A stretch of DNA of 64,000 nucleotides. Origin: Azoarcus sp. KH32C (GTDB lineage: Bacteria; Pseudomonadota; Gammaproteobacteria; Burkholderiales; Rhodocyclaceae). Position numbers and translations under genes: made by a program. Below, piece after piece: positions 18,586-27,632 of this stretch. The stretch's first letter is position 1, and each line of letters opens with the position of its first letter. The notes beneath the pieces are model-generated. The model worked only from the letters and a program-made list of their open reading frames with translations, searched no databases and had not been told where the DNA came from. Location of the stretch: NCBI RefSeq assembly GCF_000349945.1, contig NC_020516.1, positions 2,170,001-2,234,000 of the forward strand, written 5' to 3'.

Positions 18586-21246
18586 TCAGGCCTCGCCGGC
18601 GAAGATGCCGAGCATGCGCGCGCGATCGACGGCGTGCTTGCGCGATCCTGCATTGAGCTTTGCGAACAGGTTCTTGATGTGCCACTTGACTGTCTCTTCG
18701 CTGGCCCCGAGGGCGGCGGCGATCTGCTTGTTGGAGAAGTTCTTCGCCAGCAACTGCAGGACTTCGTCTTCCTTGTTCGTCAATAGGCCGCAGGGGCGCG
18801 AGTGGGGGCGTTTCGGCGCGGTCACCTCCGCGTCCCGCCTGTTGGCGAGGGAAGCGATTTCCGTCTGGCGCACAGGCACCGCGTCGTCGAAGAGATTGGG
18901 ATGCGTGTTGAGCAGTGTGGCGCGTAAACCATAAATTCCGGCGAGGCTGACGGCTTCACCGATCAGCGCGGCGGCGTCGTCGCCGAGATGGCGCAGGGCC
19001 AATGCGCGCAGCAGCTTGCTTTCGATCGCTTCGCGTCCGCGGCGCAGGCGCGTCGCGAGTTCCTGCGCGGGTTCGAGCAGGGCCAGCATGCCCCGCCAGT
19101 CCCGCCTCGCCATTGCGGCGAAAGCGCGGGCCAATGATGCGCGCAGCATCAGCAGGGGGTGCAGCAGGCCGCCCGGCGCATCACTCCATGGAGCGATCAG
19201 GGCCTCCAAACGGGCGGAGGCAGCGCGGCAGGTCTCGACGTGGCCGCGCAGCGCATGCATGCGGACCTGCTCGGACAGGCTGGTCACGCAGAAGCGGGGG
19301 AGCTTGCGTGCCGTGCCCATGACGAAGAGGTTGTCGAGCAGGTTGATCGCGCGGCGCTCGTTACCCCTTGCCGCCGCCGTGCGCGCGGCGATCAGGTAAC
19401 CCATCGAAGCCGATTCCGGCGCGGAGATCTGCTCCAGGATGTCCAACCGGTCGGCCAGCAACTCTGCCGCCTCGTCGATTTCGCCACACTCCCACAGGGC
19501 CGTGGCGAGTGCCGCCGCGAACGTTGCGCTCAATGCGGAGCGGCGCCCGAGTGCCTCCTCGGTGCGGGACAACGAATCGCGCAGCGTTTCCGCCGCCAAC
19601 TGGACCTGTCCTTCCCACACGTAACTGAAGCCGATGACCCATTCGCCCCAGGCGCGGATCGCGTCCACCGACGCCGGCCACCGGGCGTGGGCGATGCGGA
19701 TCGTTTGCCGGGCCTGCTCGGGCTCCCCTTCGTAGAGCGCCATCGTGGCGAAGGCATTGGCCGCGATGCCGCGTAATTGCATCGAGTCGGGCGGCGGGGC
19801 GTCTTTCCACGGCCTGAAGATTTCTGCAGCGCGGTCGATGTTGTCGGCAAAGAATGCCGCGGCACCACTGATCAACGCCGCTTCGAAGCGGTCGTTGGCC
19901 GACGCCGATGGATCGGCGATGACCTTCTCGACCAGGGCTGCCGCTTCCGCGTGCCGGGAGCTTTCGGCCAACGCCCAGGCGGCGCCGAGCAGAAGCCTCG
20001 CGTGGCGCTCGAGCTCCCGCTGCGGCATGTGGTCGAGCCAGTAGAGGACGCGCAACTGGTTGCCGCCGGCCATGACGCCGTAAAGGCACTCGCCGATCAA
20101 CTTGTAGGCGAGAGTTTCTTCGCCGGCGGCCAGCGCGTGGCTGGCCGCTTCCTCATGCATCTGGTTGTCGGTCAGCCAGCGCACGGCGCGCATGCGCAAT
20201 TCCCGTACCTCAGCAGGCGGGCGCCGCTGCAGCTGCTCACGCAGGAACTCCAGCGCCATCGGATGGATGCGCATCCAGTTGCTATCGACGCCTTCGGTGA
20301 AGATCGGCAGGCTGTGGCGCAGCTTCTCCAGCAGGTTCTCCGCATCCGCGCGGCCGGTGACCGCGGCGCAGAGCTGTGGCCGCAGGGTGTCGAGGACCGA
20401 AATCTGCACGAGAAAGTCGGTGCTTTCGTCGTCCAACCCGGAAATCAGCGTGTCGCGGAAGTATTGCTTGAAGTCGCTGGTGACGGTGGCCATCGTCGCG
20501 ATCGACGCGGCAGGGTTGGCGCAGCGTTCCAGCGACGCGACCGCCAGTTGCAGCCCGAGCGGCCAGCCGGCGATCTTTTCGTGCAGGCGCGCGCCGTCGT
20601 CCGCGCTGATCTTCGTGCCGAAGCGCTCTGCGAGAATCCGCAGCGTCTCCTGCTGCGTGAAGCGCAGACGGTCGGCGCCGATGTTGGCATAGAGGCCGCG
20701 CGCCATCATGTCCGAGAACGGCAGGTCCAGGCGCCGCCGCGAGGCCATCACGATGCGCAGGTTGGGCGGGGCGTTCAGCAACAGATAGTGAAGCGACAGC
20801 TCGATGGTGGCCGTCGGTGCCGCTTGCACCTCGTCGAGGATCAGCAGGGTTTCGGCGCCGAGGTTGGTGACCTCGGCGAGCCAGGCGGTGAGGCTGTCGA
20901 TCTCGCTCGGCCTTTGCCGCGTCGCTTGGGACACCGCCTTGTCGAAGCCGGGACGGCCGCTCGCCAGGCGCATCGCATAGGCCAGGCCGCGGACGAAGCG
21001 CATGCCGTCGTCGCGTTCGTCGAGCGTCAACCAAGCCACCAGCTTGCCGCGGTTGAGGGATTCGCGCCGCCACTGGCCGAGCAGGGAAGTCTTGCCGAAA
21101 CCCGCCGGCGCCTGGATTTCGATGATCGATTTGTCGCGGAACTCCGGGTTGTCGCTGGCCAGCCGGCCGCGTGACAGCAGGGCCTTGGGAATGCGCGGCG
21201 GCGTGGTCTTCAGGACGAGCTCGGGATCGGGTGCGTCGAAACTCAT
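18586..21246 (-). CDS. LuxR-family regulator of the MalT/LAL type (LAL 2)
   Basis: An 886-residue LAL regulator. It has Walker A at ~46-53 (APAGFGKTSLL), a Walker B-like TLLILDEVQ, a long helical repeat region, and a C-terminal LuxR HTH (LLTNKEDEVLQLLAKNFSNK ... TVKWHIKNLFAKL). The ATG at 21246 gives the same MxxxxxPELVLKTTPPR opening as LAL 1; the upstream extension of the frame overlaps the intergenic region. It lies downstream of the sulfatase on the same strand, 166 bp away. Unlike LAL 1 and LAL 3 it has no G/C palindrome upstream and no transport module behind it. It may regulate the sulfatase/propeller/maturase group. Confidence 0.87.
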   Translation of the reverse strand: MSFDAPDPELVLKTTPPRIPKALLSRGRLASDNPEFRDKSIIEIQAPAGFGKTSLLGQWRRESLNRGKLVAWLTLDERDDGMRFVRGLAYAMRLASGRPGFDKAVSQATRQRPSEIDSLTAWLAEVTNLGAETLLILDEVQAAPTATIELSLHYLLLNAPPNLRIVMASRRRLDLPFSDMMARGLYANIGADRLRFTQQETLRILAERFGTKISADDGARLHEKIAGWPLGLQLAVASLERCANPAASIATMATVTSDFKQYFRDTLISGLDDESTDFLVQISVLDTLRPQLCAAVTGRADAENLLEKLRHSLPIFTEGVDSNWMRIHPMALEFLREQLQRRPPAEVRELRMRAVRWLTDNQMHEEAASHALAAGEETLAYKLIGECLYGVMAGGNQLRVLYWLDHMPQRELERHARLLLGAAWALAESSRHAEAAALVEKVIADPSASANDRFEAALISGAAAFFADNIDRAAEIFRPWKDAPPPDSMQLRGIAANAFATMALYEGEPEQARQTIRIAHARWPASVDAIRAWGEWVIGFSYVWEGQVQLAAETLRDSLSRTEEALGRRSALSATFAAALATALWECGEIDEAAELLADRLDILEQISAPESASMGYLIAARTAAARGNERRAINLLDNLFVMGTARKLPRFCVTSLSEQVRMHALRGHVETCRAASARLEALIAPWSDAPGGLLHPLLMLRASLARAFAAMARRDWRGMLALLEPAQELATRLRRGREAIESKLLRALALRHLGDDAAALIGEAVSLAGIYGLRATLLNTHPNLFDDAVPVRQTEIASLANRRDAEVTAPKRPHSRPCGLLTNKEDEVLQLLAKNFSNKQIAAALGASEETVKWHIKNLFAKLNAGSRKHAVDRARMLGIFAGEA

Positions 21247-21347
21247 GATCGTTTTTCTGCTCGCGGACAAGAAACCTAGGATAGCGCAGGCCGTGGGTGA
21301 TGGAATACCGCCGTTGATGCCACTGCCGGCGCGCGTAAGCAACGCAT

Positions 21348-21376
21348 CGGTTGCGCCCGGACCACAGACGCAACCG
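21348..21376 (-). terminator. stem-loop after the sulfatase gene
   Basis: CGGTTGCG and CGCAACCG form a perfect 8-bp stem with a 13-nt loop between the sulfatase stop and the LAL 2 start. There is no clear T-run, so termination is tentative. Confidence 0.35.
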
Positions 21377-21412
21377 CTGTTGCAGCAAGCGAAGGAGGGC
21401 GCCTGGTACCGC

Positions 21413-23767
21413 TCAGGGGCAGACGACGTGAACGTCGTTGACCCGGCCGTCGAACCTGAATGGTGCGCGGTCAAAGTAGTCAAGCGCGACCGGCGAGCCG
21501 AGATCGATGCCGACGTCGAAGGTTTCCGTGGCGCTGAAGGTGAGCGGCGGCGAGAAGGGCGTCGTCCCCTTCGCCACCTCGACGCCATCGACGCGCAAGA
21601 CGAGCGCGAGCGGGCTGCCGGGTTTGGCTGCGGTGACCGTCGTTTCCACTTCGATGCGGTGGCGGCCGGCGGCGATCTTCTGCGGCGCCTTCAGCTTGAT
21701 GCGGGCGACGGCGAGATCGTTGAACTCGTAGACCAGCTCGCCCTTGTCAGCATAGAGCGTGACGCCGCCGCCGATGCCGCCGAGGGCGTAGAGGACGCCG
21801 CTGGCGTTTTCCGGGAACTCGGCGTCTACCGTTGCCATGCTGTTCGCCGAGCGCAGGTTGGGCGCGGTGAATTCCGGCAGCCGGCTCGTTTCCGGCCCGA
21901 AGTGCCATTCGCGCAGGCCGGTCGAGATCTTCGCCGCCGGATCGAGGAAGGGCAGGAGGCCGGCGCCCAGCGGATAGACGTGGTTATCCTGCGCCGCGCG
22001 GTCGAAGGCCTTCTGCAGCTCGGCCAGCTTCGCCGGGTTCTCGGCCGCCAGGTCGCGCGCCTGCGAATAGTCGCCGTCGAGCCGGAACAGCGCCCACTGA
22101 TCGTTCTCCGGCTTCCAGCCGATGAACTGCGAAAAGCTCGGATTCCACGGCCGGCGCGGACCGAATACCGAGGCCATCCAGCCGTCCTTGTAGATGCCGC
22201 GGCTGCCGAAAACCTCGAAGTACTGCTCGCGCTTGCGCGTCGCCGTCCTGGCGTCGGCGAAGGTGTAGGCCATGCTGACGCCGTCGAATGGCTGCTGCTT
22301 GACGCCATTGACCGCCTTCGGCGGCGTGATGCCGGTGGCCTCGTAAATCGTTGGCGCGATGTCAGTTACATGGTGGAACTGCGTGCGGATCGCGCTGTCG
22401 GCCTTGACCTTCTTCGGCCAGGACACCGCGAGTGGTGTGCGCGTGCCGCCGAAGTAGCCGGCGACCAGCTTGGTGCCGACGAACGGCGACTCGCCGGCCC
22501 AGGCCCAGGCGGCGTGGTAGTGCGCTTCGAGCTTAGGGCCGCCGAGGGCGTCGAGGCCGCCGTACATCTTCTCCACTACCTGCATCTGCTGCGCGACCGG
22601 TACCGGTATGCCGTTCAGCGCCAGCATCTGGTTGACCGAGCCGCGCACGCCCTCGGACGATGCACCATTGTCGCCTAGGACATAGAAGATCAGCGTGTTG
22701 TCGCGGACGCCCTGCCGCTCCAGCTCGTCGACGATGCGGCCGGCCTGGGCGTCGACGTGCTCCATGAATCCGGCATAGATCTCCATCAGCCGCGACTGGA
22801 ATTTCTTCTCCTCAGCCGAGAGACTGTCCCAGGCCGGCAGGTCGACCGGCCGCGGCGTCAGTTCTGTGTCCTGCGGGATCCAGCCCATCGCCTTTTGCCG
22901 CTCGAAGGCGCGCTGGCGATAGACGTCCCAACCATCGTCGAACTTGCCCTTGTACTTGTCCGTCCATTCCTGAAAGACCTGCAGCGGCGCGTGCACCGCG
23001 CCGGGGGTCCAGTACATGAAGAACGGCTTGTCGGGTGTCAGCGTGCGGTGCTTGCGCAGCCAGCCGACGGCCTGGGTCGCCAGGTCCTCGCTCAGGTGGT
23101 ATTTCCCGTCGTGCGGCGGCTCGATCGGCGTCGTTCCCTGGTACAGGCGCGGATGGTACTGATCGGTTTCGCCGCCCATGAAGCCATAGAAGTAATCGAA
23201 GCCGCGGCCGGTCGGCCACTGGTCGAACGGCCCCTGCGAGGTCGTTTCCAGTACGGGGGTGTTGTGCCATTTGCCGAAGGCCGCGGTGCTGTAGCCGTAG
23301 TGCTTGAGCACCTCGGCCACCGTCGCCGCGCTGTCCGGAATGCGGCCGGTGTAGCCGTCGAAGTCGGTGGCGATTTCCGAGACGACGCCGTTTCCGACGC
23401 GGTGGTGGTTGCGGCCGGTGAGCAGCGCGGCGCGGGTTGCCGAGCTGATCGCGGTGGTGTGGAAGGCGTTGTAGCGGATGCCGGTGTCCATGATCCGCTG
23501 CAGCGTCGGCGTGTGGATGGCGCCGCCGACCGCGTCGGACTGCGCGAAGCCGGCGTCGTCAAGCATGATGACGAGGATGTTCGGGGTGTCGGCCGCCCGG
23601 CGCTCGGCTGGCTTGCGCCACTGGTGCCGCGAGTCGGCGAGGGTCTTGCCGGCCTTGCTGGCGCTGGACGTCTCCGGGAACGGCAGGTTGGCGTCGGCCG
23701 CGTTCGCGAAACTTCCTGCGAGGACCAGGCTCAGCGGGAGGAGCCTGGATGGCACGGGGCGGGTCAT
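21413..23767 (-). CDS. periplasmic arylsulfatase, serine type
   Basis: A 784-residue sulfatase with a signal peptide (LLPLSLVLAGSFANAADA). The metal-binding NILVIMLDDAGFAQ (Asp70, Asp71) and GDNGASSEG are present. The maturation signature is S108-S-A-T-R112 followed by AALLTGRNHH. It is therefore the Ser-x-Ala-x-Arg type, whose serine becomes formylglycine, and not the Cys-x-Pro-x-Arg type handled by aerobic FGE. Known serine-type sulfatases need a radical-SAM anSME, and one is encoded at 26260. The enzyme would hydrolyse a sulfate ester in the periplasm, releasing sulfate and an alcohol or phenol for the downstream oxidations. It is longer than the ~540-residue arylsulfatases and has a C-terminal beta-rich domain (~610-784). 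The substrate is unknown. Confidence 0.9.
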   Translation of the reverse strand: MTRPVPSRLLPLSLVLAGSFANAADANLPFPETSSASKAGKTLADSRHQWRKPAERRAADTPNILVIMLDDAGFAQSDAVGGAIHTPTLQRIMDTGIRYNAFHTTAISSATRAALLTGRNHHRVGNGVVSEIATDFDGYTGRIPDSAATVAEVLKHYGYSTAAFGKWHNTPVLETTSQGPFDQWPTGRGFDYFYGFMGGETDQYHPRLYQGTTPIEPPHDGKYHLSEDLATQAVGWLRKHRTLTPDKPFFMYWTPGAVHAPLQVFQEWTDKYKGKFDDGWDVYRQRAFERQKAMGWIPQDTELTPRPVDLPAWDSLSAEEKKFQSRLMEIYAGFMEHVDAQAGRIVDELERQGVRDNTLIFYVLGDNGASSEGVRGSVNQMLALNGIPVPVAQQMQVVEKMYGGLDALGGPKLEAHYHAAWAWAGESPFVGTKLVAGYFGGTRTPLAVSWPKKVKADSAIRTQFHHVTDIAPTIYEATGITPPKAVNGVKQQPFDGVSMAYTFADARTATRKREQYFEVFGSRGIYKDGWMASVFGPRRPWNPSFSQFIGWKPENDQWALFRLDGDYSQARDLAAENPAKLAELQKAFDRAAQDNHVYPLGAGLLPFLDPAAKISTGLREWHFGPETSRLPEFTAPNLRSANSMATVDAEFPENASGVLYALGGIGGGVTLYADKGELVYEFNDLAVARIKLKAPQKIAAGRHRIEVETTVTAAKPGSPLALVLRVDGVEVAKGTTPFSPPLTFSATETFDVGIDLGSPVALDYFDRAPFRFDGRVNDVHVVCP

Positions 23768-23839
23768 GGGTTGTCTCCGTCTATATATTTCTTTTGTGTA
23801 TAAGGCGTGCCTGAGTGGGCGCGGCTGCGGCCTTGTGCG

Positions 23840-24099
23840 TCAGCCGCGCAGGGCGTTGAAGAAGATGCGCAGGAAGCCGCAGCCGATCAGCGGCGAGCCG
23901 ATGGCAGTACGCTTTTTTCGTGCGGCCGTCCGTGTCCACACTTCGGTCAGCTGCATCAGGGCTTCCTTGATTTCGCCAAGGATCCGGATGCGCTCAACGA
24001 CCGGCGCGCCACCTAGCGGCTCCGCTGCTCGGCGAGGTCGCAGAGCATGCCGTCCAGTTCGGGATGGTTGCCGGGCTTGCTGTTCATGGCGCGCTTCAT
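23840..24099 (-). other. two short open frames, possibly one frameshifted small gene
   Basis: On the minus strand a 28-codon ORF (24099-24013, starting MKRAMNSKPGNHPELDGML) ends at a TAG. In another frame an open stretch continues across it and ends at 23840 (TGA). The second frame reads GGAPVVERIRILGEIKEALM and finishes in a hydrophobic tail, SPLIGCGFLRIFFNALRG; an internal ATG at 23956 would give 38 residues. The amphipathic helix followed by a hydrophobic tail looks protein-like. I cannot tell two small genes from one gene broken by a frameshift. The region sits just upstream of the sulfatase. Confidence 0.3.
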
Positions 24100-24134
24100 G
24101 ATCGAGGCTTTTTTGCGATGTTGCGACGGACTGG

Positions 24135-24230
24135 TCAACCGAACAGATAACTGAGGAGATGCCCCAGCGCGATGATGCCGATCGATACCAGCAGGTTGAG
24201 CGTCAGCGAATGGAGGATGTGCTTGAGCAT
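24135..24230 (-). CDS. 31-residue single-helix membrane peptide
   Basis: A small ORF starting 18 nt after the stop of the beta-propeller gene on the same strand. It encodes a short basic start (MLKHILHS) followed by one hydrophobic helix, LTLNLLVSIGIIALGHLLSY, then LFG. GAGGGAAACGCC gives a weak ribosome site. Position and composition fit a genuine small membrane protein in the propeller-sulfatase transcript. No family is recognised; chance ORFs of this length are common, but a clean transmembrane helix is less so. Confidence 0.42.
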   Translation of the reverse strand: MLKHILHSLTLNLLVSIGIIALGHLLSYLFG

Positions 24231-24247
24231 GGCGTTTCCCTCGGCGT

Positions 24248-26062
24248 TCAGCCGCGCGGCGCGCCCGCACCGTTCGGGTCGATGCAGATGAAGGCGTCGA
24301 CACCGTCCTCGTGGGCGTAGGCGGGCAGGTTGGAGTTGCTGGTGCAGACCTTGCCGTCCCGGGTGAATTCCAGGTCGCGGAAGAAGGTCACGCGCGACGG
24401 CATCGGGTAGCTGATGAACTTGCCGGTGGCCGGGACGAAGCGCAGCACGCGGTCGGTGTTGTTGGCGGTGATCCAGACGTCGCCGGACTTGCGCTCGACG
24501 TTGAGCGCGTAGGGGACCTCGTATTCGTTCGGCGCCAGACGCGGCAGCGGGTAGGTTGAGAACTGCCGCGTGGCGGTGTCGAAGCTCATCAGGCCGCCGG
24601 AGTCGAAGGCCGGAATCCAGTACACGCCCTTGTCGTCGAAGCGCGGCCGGCGCGGCCCCTTCATCGGTGTGTCGTATTCGGTAACCTTCAGCGTCTTCGG
24701 GTCGATGCGGCCGATCTGGCTAGTCATCAGCTTGGCGTACCAGATGCTGCCATCCACCGGATTGACGTCGATGCCGTAGGGCATGGTCAGGACGTCCTTG
24801 CCCTGGTTGAGCCACTTGTGGTGCGACAGCGCGAGATGGAGGTTGGAGCGGTCGAAGAGGCCGGCGATCTTCAGCACGAGACCGAAGAAGGTGTCGGTCA
24901 GCCAGCGCACGACGCCGCGCGACGGCAGGTCGATCACCGTGAACTTTTCCGTCTTCGGGTCGAAGCGCATGACCTGGTTCGAGGCCACGACGGTGAACCA
25001 GACCATGTCGTCCTTGTCCACGCGCACCGTATGCGGATAGATGCCGCCGTGCCAGAGGAAACCGCGCGGCACCCGGTAACCCTTGAAAGACTTGGTTTCC
25101 GGGTCGAGCGAGAAGAGCATGCCGGACAGCGAGGCGGTGATCCACAGCCGGCCGTCAGATGTCTGTGCCATGCTGTGCGGGCCGTGCTGGCCGGTGAACA
25201 CGCCGATCGGCATCTTCAGGCCATTGAAAATTCCACTGACCGGCAGGCCGACATCGGGCAGCGGCAGTTTTTCGATCTGGCCCGTCATGCGGTCCAGCAC
25301 CCAGATGAGGTCGTGGCCTTCGTCCATGCCGTAGAGCTTCTCGTCGGCGCCGACGAAGGCGTCGTGGACGAAGGACTGGGCGTCACCGACATGCCATTCC
25401 TCGACCTTGGCGCGCGCCAGCTCGGGGCTGGCGTCGTAAGTCTGGATCGCCTTGACCGGCTTGCCGGTGTAGCCATTGGCCATCGTTTTGGCGATCGCAT
25501 TCACCTCGCCGTAGGTGACCATCGCCATGTAGCCTTCCATGCGATTGATGGTGTCCTTCCACTTGCGCTCCGGTGCCGGCTGCCGGGTCAGCGAATTGCC
25601 CTGCTGGTGGCAGAAGTTGCACTGGCTGACGAAGGTCTCCTTGACCGCCTGGTTCGGGAAGTCGAGCATCGCGACGTGGGCCGAGGCTGGCAGCGATTCG
25701 GACAGCTCCTCCGGCGAGGCCAGCTTTTCCGCGGCGAAGTCGACGCTTGTCGTGTGATCGGCGGCGACCGCGACGGTGGCGGTGATGTCCTTGAAGTAGG
25801 GCGTGCGCACCCGCACCGGCAGTTTCCCGGCGTAGCTCAGCGGCAGCGAATAGTGGCCGCTCGCGTCGGAGTAGGCGGTCTCCTTGCGGTTCTTTTCCTC
25901 GTTGAAGGCGGTGACCATGGCGCCGAAGATCGGCTTGCCGTCGCTGGTGGCAATCCGCCCGGAAAGGACGGTAGCGGCATGCGCAGGCGCGGAGAATTCA
26001 TGGACCGCCAGTGCCGCGAGCGCGAGCCAAGCAAGCGTCCGCAGCGAGCAGGGATGTTTCAT
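24248..26062 (-). CDS. exported heme c-binding, Vgb-like beta-propeller protein
   Basis: A 604-residue protein with a signal peptide (LALAALAVHEFSAPAHAATV). Residues ~31-112 look like a carboxypeptidase-regulatory/CnaB-like beta-sandwich (LSGRIATSDGKPIFGAMVTA). One cytochrome c motif, C148-N-F-C151-H152, follows in a short helical segment. From ~200 on there are repeated propeller blades of the virginiamycin-B-lyase/SMP-30 kind (SGMLFSLDPETKSFKGYRVP, DPKTEKFTVIDLP, ANNTDRVLRFVPATGKF). The combination suggests a periplasmic electron-transfer or dehydrogenase-like protein. It starts ~200 bp from the divergent anSME gene and shares its palindrome; the sulfatase follows downstream on the same strand. 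Catalytic residues cannot be assigned. Confidence 0.8.
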   Translation of the reverse strand: MKHPCSLRTLAWLALAALAVHEFSAPAHAATVLSGRIATSDGKPIFGAMVTAFNEEKNRKETAYSDASGHYSLPLSYAGKLPVRVRTPYFKDITATVAVAADHTTSVDFAAEKLASPEELSESLPASAHVAMLDFPNQAVKETFVSQCNFCHQQGNSLTRQPAPERKWKDTINRMEGYMAMVTYGEVNAIAKTMANGYTGKPVKAIQTYDASPELARAKVEEWHVGDAQSFVHDAFVGADEKLYGMDEGHDLIWVLDRMTGQIEKLPLPDVGLPVSGIFNGLKMPIGVFTGQHGPHSMAQTSDGRLWITASLSGMLFSLDPETKSFKGYRVPRGFLWHGGIYPHTVRVDKDDMVWFTVVASNQVMRFDPKTEKFTVIDLPSRGVVRWLTDTFFGLVLKIAGLFDRSNLHLALSHHKWLNQGKDVLTMPYGIDVNPVDGSIWYAKLMTSQIGRIDPKTLKVTEYDTPMKGPRRPRFDDKGVYWIPAFDSGGLMSFDTATRQFSTYPLPRLAPNEYEVPYALNVERKSGDVWITANNTDRVLRFVPATGKFISYPMPSRVTFFRDLEFTRDGKVCTSNSNLPAYAHEDGVDAFICIDPNGAGAPRG

Positions 26063-26124
26063 TTCTGCAATTCTCCATCATCGACAGGGGGACGGCTGTG
26101 CAGCGTCCCGATTTCACGATCTGC

Positions 26125-26200
26125 ATTGTTGGGCGGGCAGCGGTTGGCGTCACCCCCTCGGCAGGAGGGGGGGAAACGGAGATGTCGGCGGACCTATGAT
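26125..26200. promoter_or_regulatory. bidirectional G/C-palindrome promoter (propeller/sulfatase versus anSME)
   Basis: CCCCCTC - GGCAG - GAGGGGG (7-bp arms) spans 26153-26173 with its G-run. TATGAT (26195-26200) follows after 21 nt on the plus strand, toward anSME. AACAAT (26130-26125) follows after 22 nt on the minus strand, toward the propeller gene. Co-control of the sulfatase side and its maturase is implied. Confidence 0.6.
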
Positions 26201-26259
26201 TCGGGCACAAGCAGGCGAGGCGTTTGCGCCTTCCCGAAATCCGTTGTGGAGACCGACAC

Positions 26260-27543
26260 ATGGCTGAGCCCGTGCCGCCCGCCCAGGGCATTCATCTGAT
26301 GGCCAAGCCGGTCGGGCCGATCTGCAATCTCGACTGCAGCTACTGCTTCTACCTGGAGAAGGAGCGTCAGTTTCCGTCCCGGCAGAGTTGGCGCATGGAC
26401 GACGACACGTTGCGCAGCTACGTGCAGCGCTACATCGCCGCGCAGACGACGCCGGTAATCGAGTTCACCTGGCAGGGCGGCGAACCGACCCTGCTCGGCC
26501 TCGACTTTTTCGCGCGCGCGGTTGCCCTGCAGCGCGAGTATGCGGGCGGGAAGATCGTCCGCAATACGCTGCAGACGAATGGCACACTGCTGGACGAGGC
26601 CTGGTGCGCGTTTCTGGCGCGCGAGCGGTTCACCGTTGGTCTCAGTCTGGACGGCCCGCGAGAAGTTCACGATCTGTACCGCCTCGACAAGCGGGGGCGG
26701 TCCACCTTCGACGCGGTGATGGCGGGGCTCAAGCGCCTGCAGGCGCATGGCGTCGATGTCAACGTGCTGGTCACCGTGGCGCGCGAGGTGGCGAAGCACC
26801 CGCTGGAGGTCTATGACTTTCTGACCGGCGAAGGGGTCGGCTTCATTCAATTCAATCCGGTCGTCGAGCGCCTGCCGCAGCCACGCGAAGCGGCCGTCGG
26901 CCAGTCGTTCGCGACGCCGCCGCCGCTGTCTCGTGCGCAAGGTCTGCAAGCCGGGGAAGCGTGCGCGGTGACCGGCGACACCGTTGACGCAGTCGCCTAC
27001 GGCGACTTCCTGATCGCCGTCTTCGACCGCTGGGTGCGGCGCGACGTCGGCAAAGTGCACGTGATGAATTTCGAGTGGGCGCTGGCCGCCTGGTGCCAGC
27101 TGCCGGCGACTGTCTGCCTGTTCGCGCCGCGCTGCGGCAAGGCGGCGATCGTCGAGCACGACGGCGGCGTGTATAGCTGCGACCACTTCATGTACCCCGA
27201 GTACCGTCTCGGCAACATCCGCGACGACGACCCGGCGGCGCTGCTCGCCTCGCCGGCGCAGATCGCCTTCGGTGCCGCCAAGGAAGCCGCGCTGCCGGCC
27301 TACTGCCGCCGCTGCCCCCACCTCTTCGCGTGCCACGGCGAATGCCCGAAGAACCGCTTCGTCGCCTCCCCCGACGGCGAACCGGGGCTGAACTACCTCT
27401 GCGCCGGCTACCGGAAATACTTCGGCCACATCACGCCGTACCTGAACGCGATGGCCAAGCTGCTGGCCCACGGGCAGCCGGTGAGCCTGGTCATGCAGGC
27501 GATCGGGCGGCCACTGGCGATCGACCTGTCGCGGCGGCGCTGA
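26260..27543 (+). CDS. anaerobic sulfatase-maturating enzyme (anSME), radical SAM/SPASM
   Basis: A 427-residue radical SAM protein. Cys22-x3-Cys26-x2-Cys29 (CNLDCSYC) binds the SAM-cleaving cluster, and FTWQGGEPTLLG is the GGEP motif. The SPASM region near the C-terminus (CRRCPHLFACHGECPKNRF and LCAGYRKYF) holds the auxiliary [4Fe-4S] clusters. The opening IHLMAKPVGPICNLDC is typical of anSME/AtsB. The enzyme oxidises an active-site Ser or Cys of sulfatases to formylglycine without O2. The Ser-type sulfatase at 21413 is the evident client. ATG 26260 is preceded by GTGGAGACC. Confidence 0.9.
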   Translation: MAEPVPPAQGIHLMAKPVGPICNLDCSYCFYLEKERQFPSRQSWRMDDDTLRSYVQRYIAAQTTPVIEFTWQGGEPTLLGLDFFARAVALQREYAGGKIVRNTLQTNGTLLDEAWCAFLARERFTVGLSLDGPREVHDLYRLDKRGRSTFDAVMAGLKRLQAHGVDVNVLVTVAREVAKHPLEVYDFLTGEGVGFIQFNPVVERLPQPREAAVGQSFATPPPLSRAQGLQAGEACAVTGDTVDAVAYGDFLIAVFDRWVRRDVGKVHVMNFEWALAAWCQLPATVCLFAPRCGKAAIVEHDGGVYSCDHFMYPEYRLGNIRDDDPAALLASPAQIAFGAAKEAALPAYCRRCPHLFACHGECPKNRFVASPDGEPGLNYLCAGYRKYFGHITPYLNAMAKLLAHGQPVSLVMQAIGRPLAIDLSRRR

Positions 27544-27556
27544 GGGCGGACTCGCA

Positions 27557-27603
27557 CCCCCCATTCGGGAGGGGGCGTAATCGTCCGGGTGGGGGCGCAA
27601 ACT
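27557..27603 (+). promoter_or_regulatory. G/C-palindrome upstream of the SDR-hydrolase-ThDP genes
   Basis: C6 - ATTCGGGA - G5 (27557-27575) lies 58 bp before the SDR start. A weak -10 candidate, CAAACT (27598-27603), has the usual 22-nt spacing. It may also act as a terminator stem after anSME. Confidence 0.42.
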
Positions 27604-27632
27604 GGCGCCTGAACAACTCAGGGAGTCATGTC

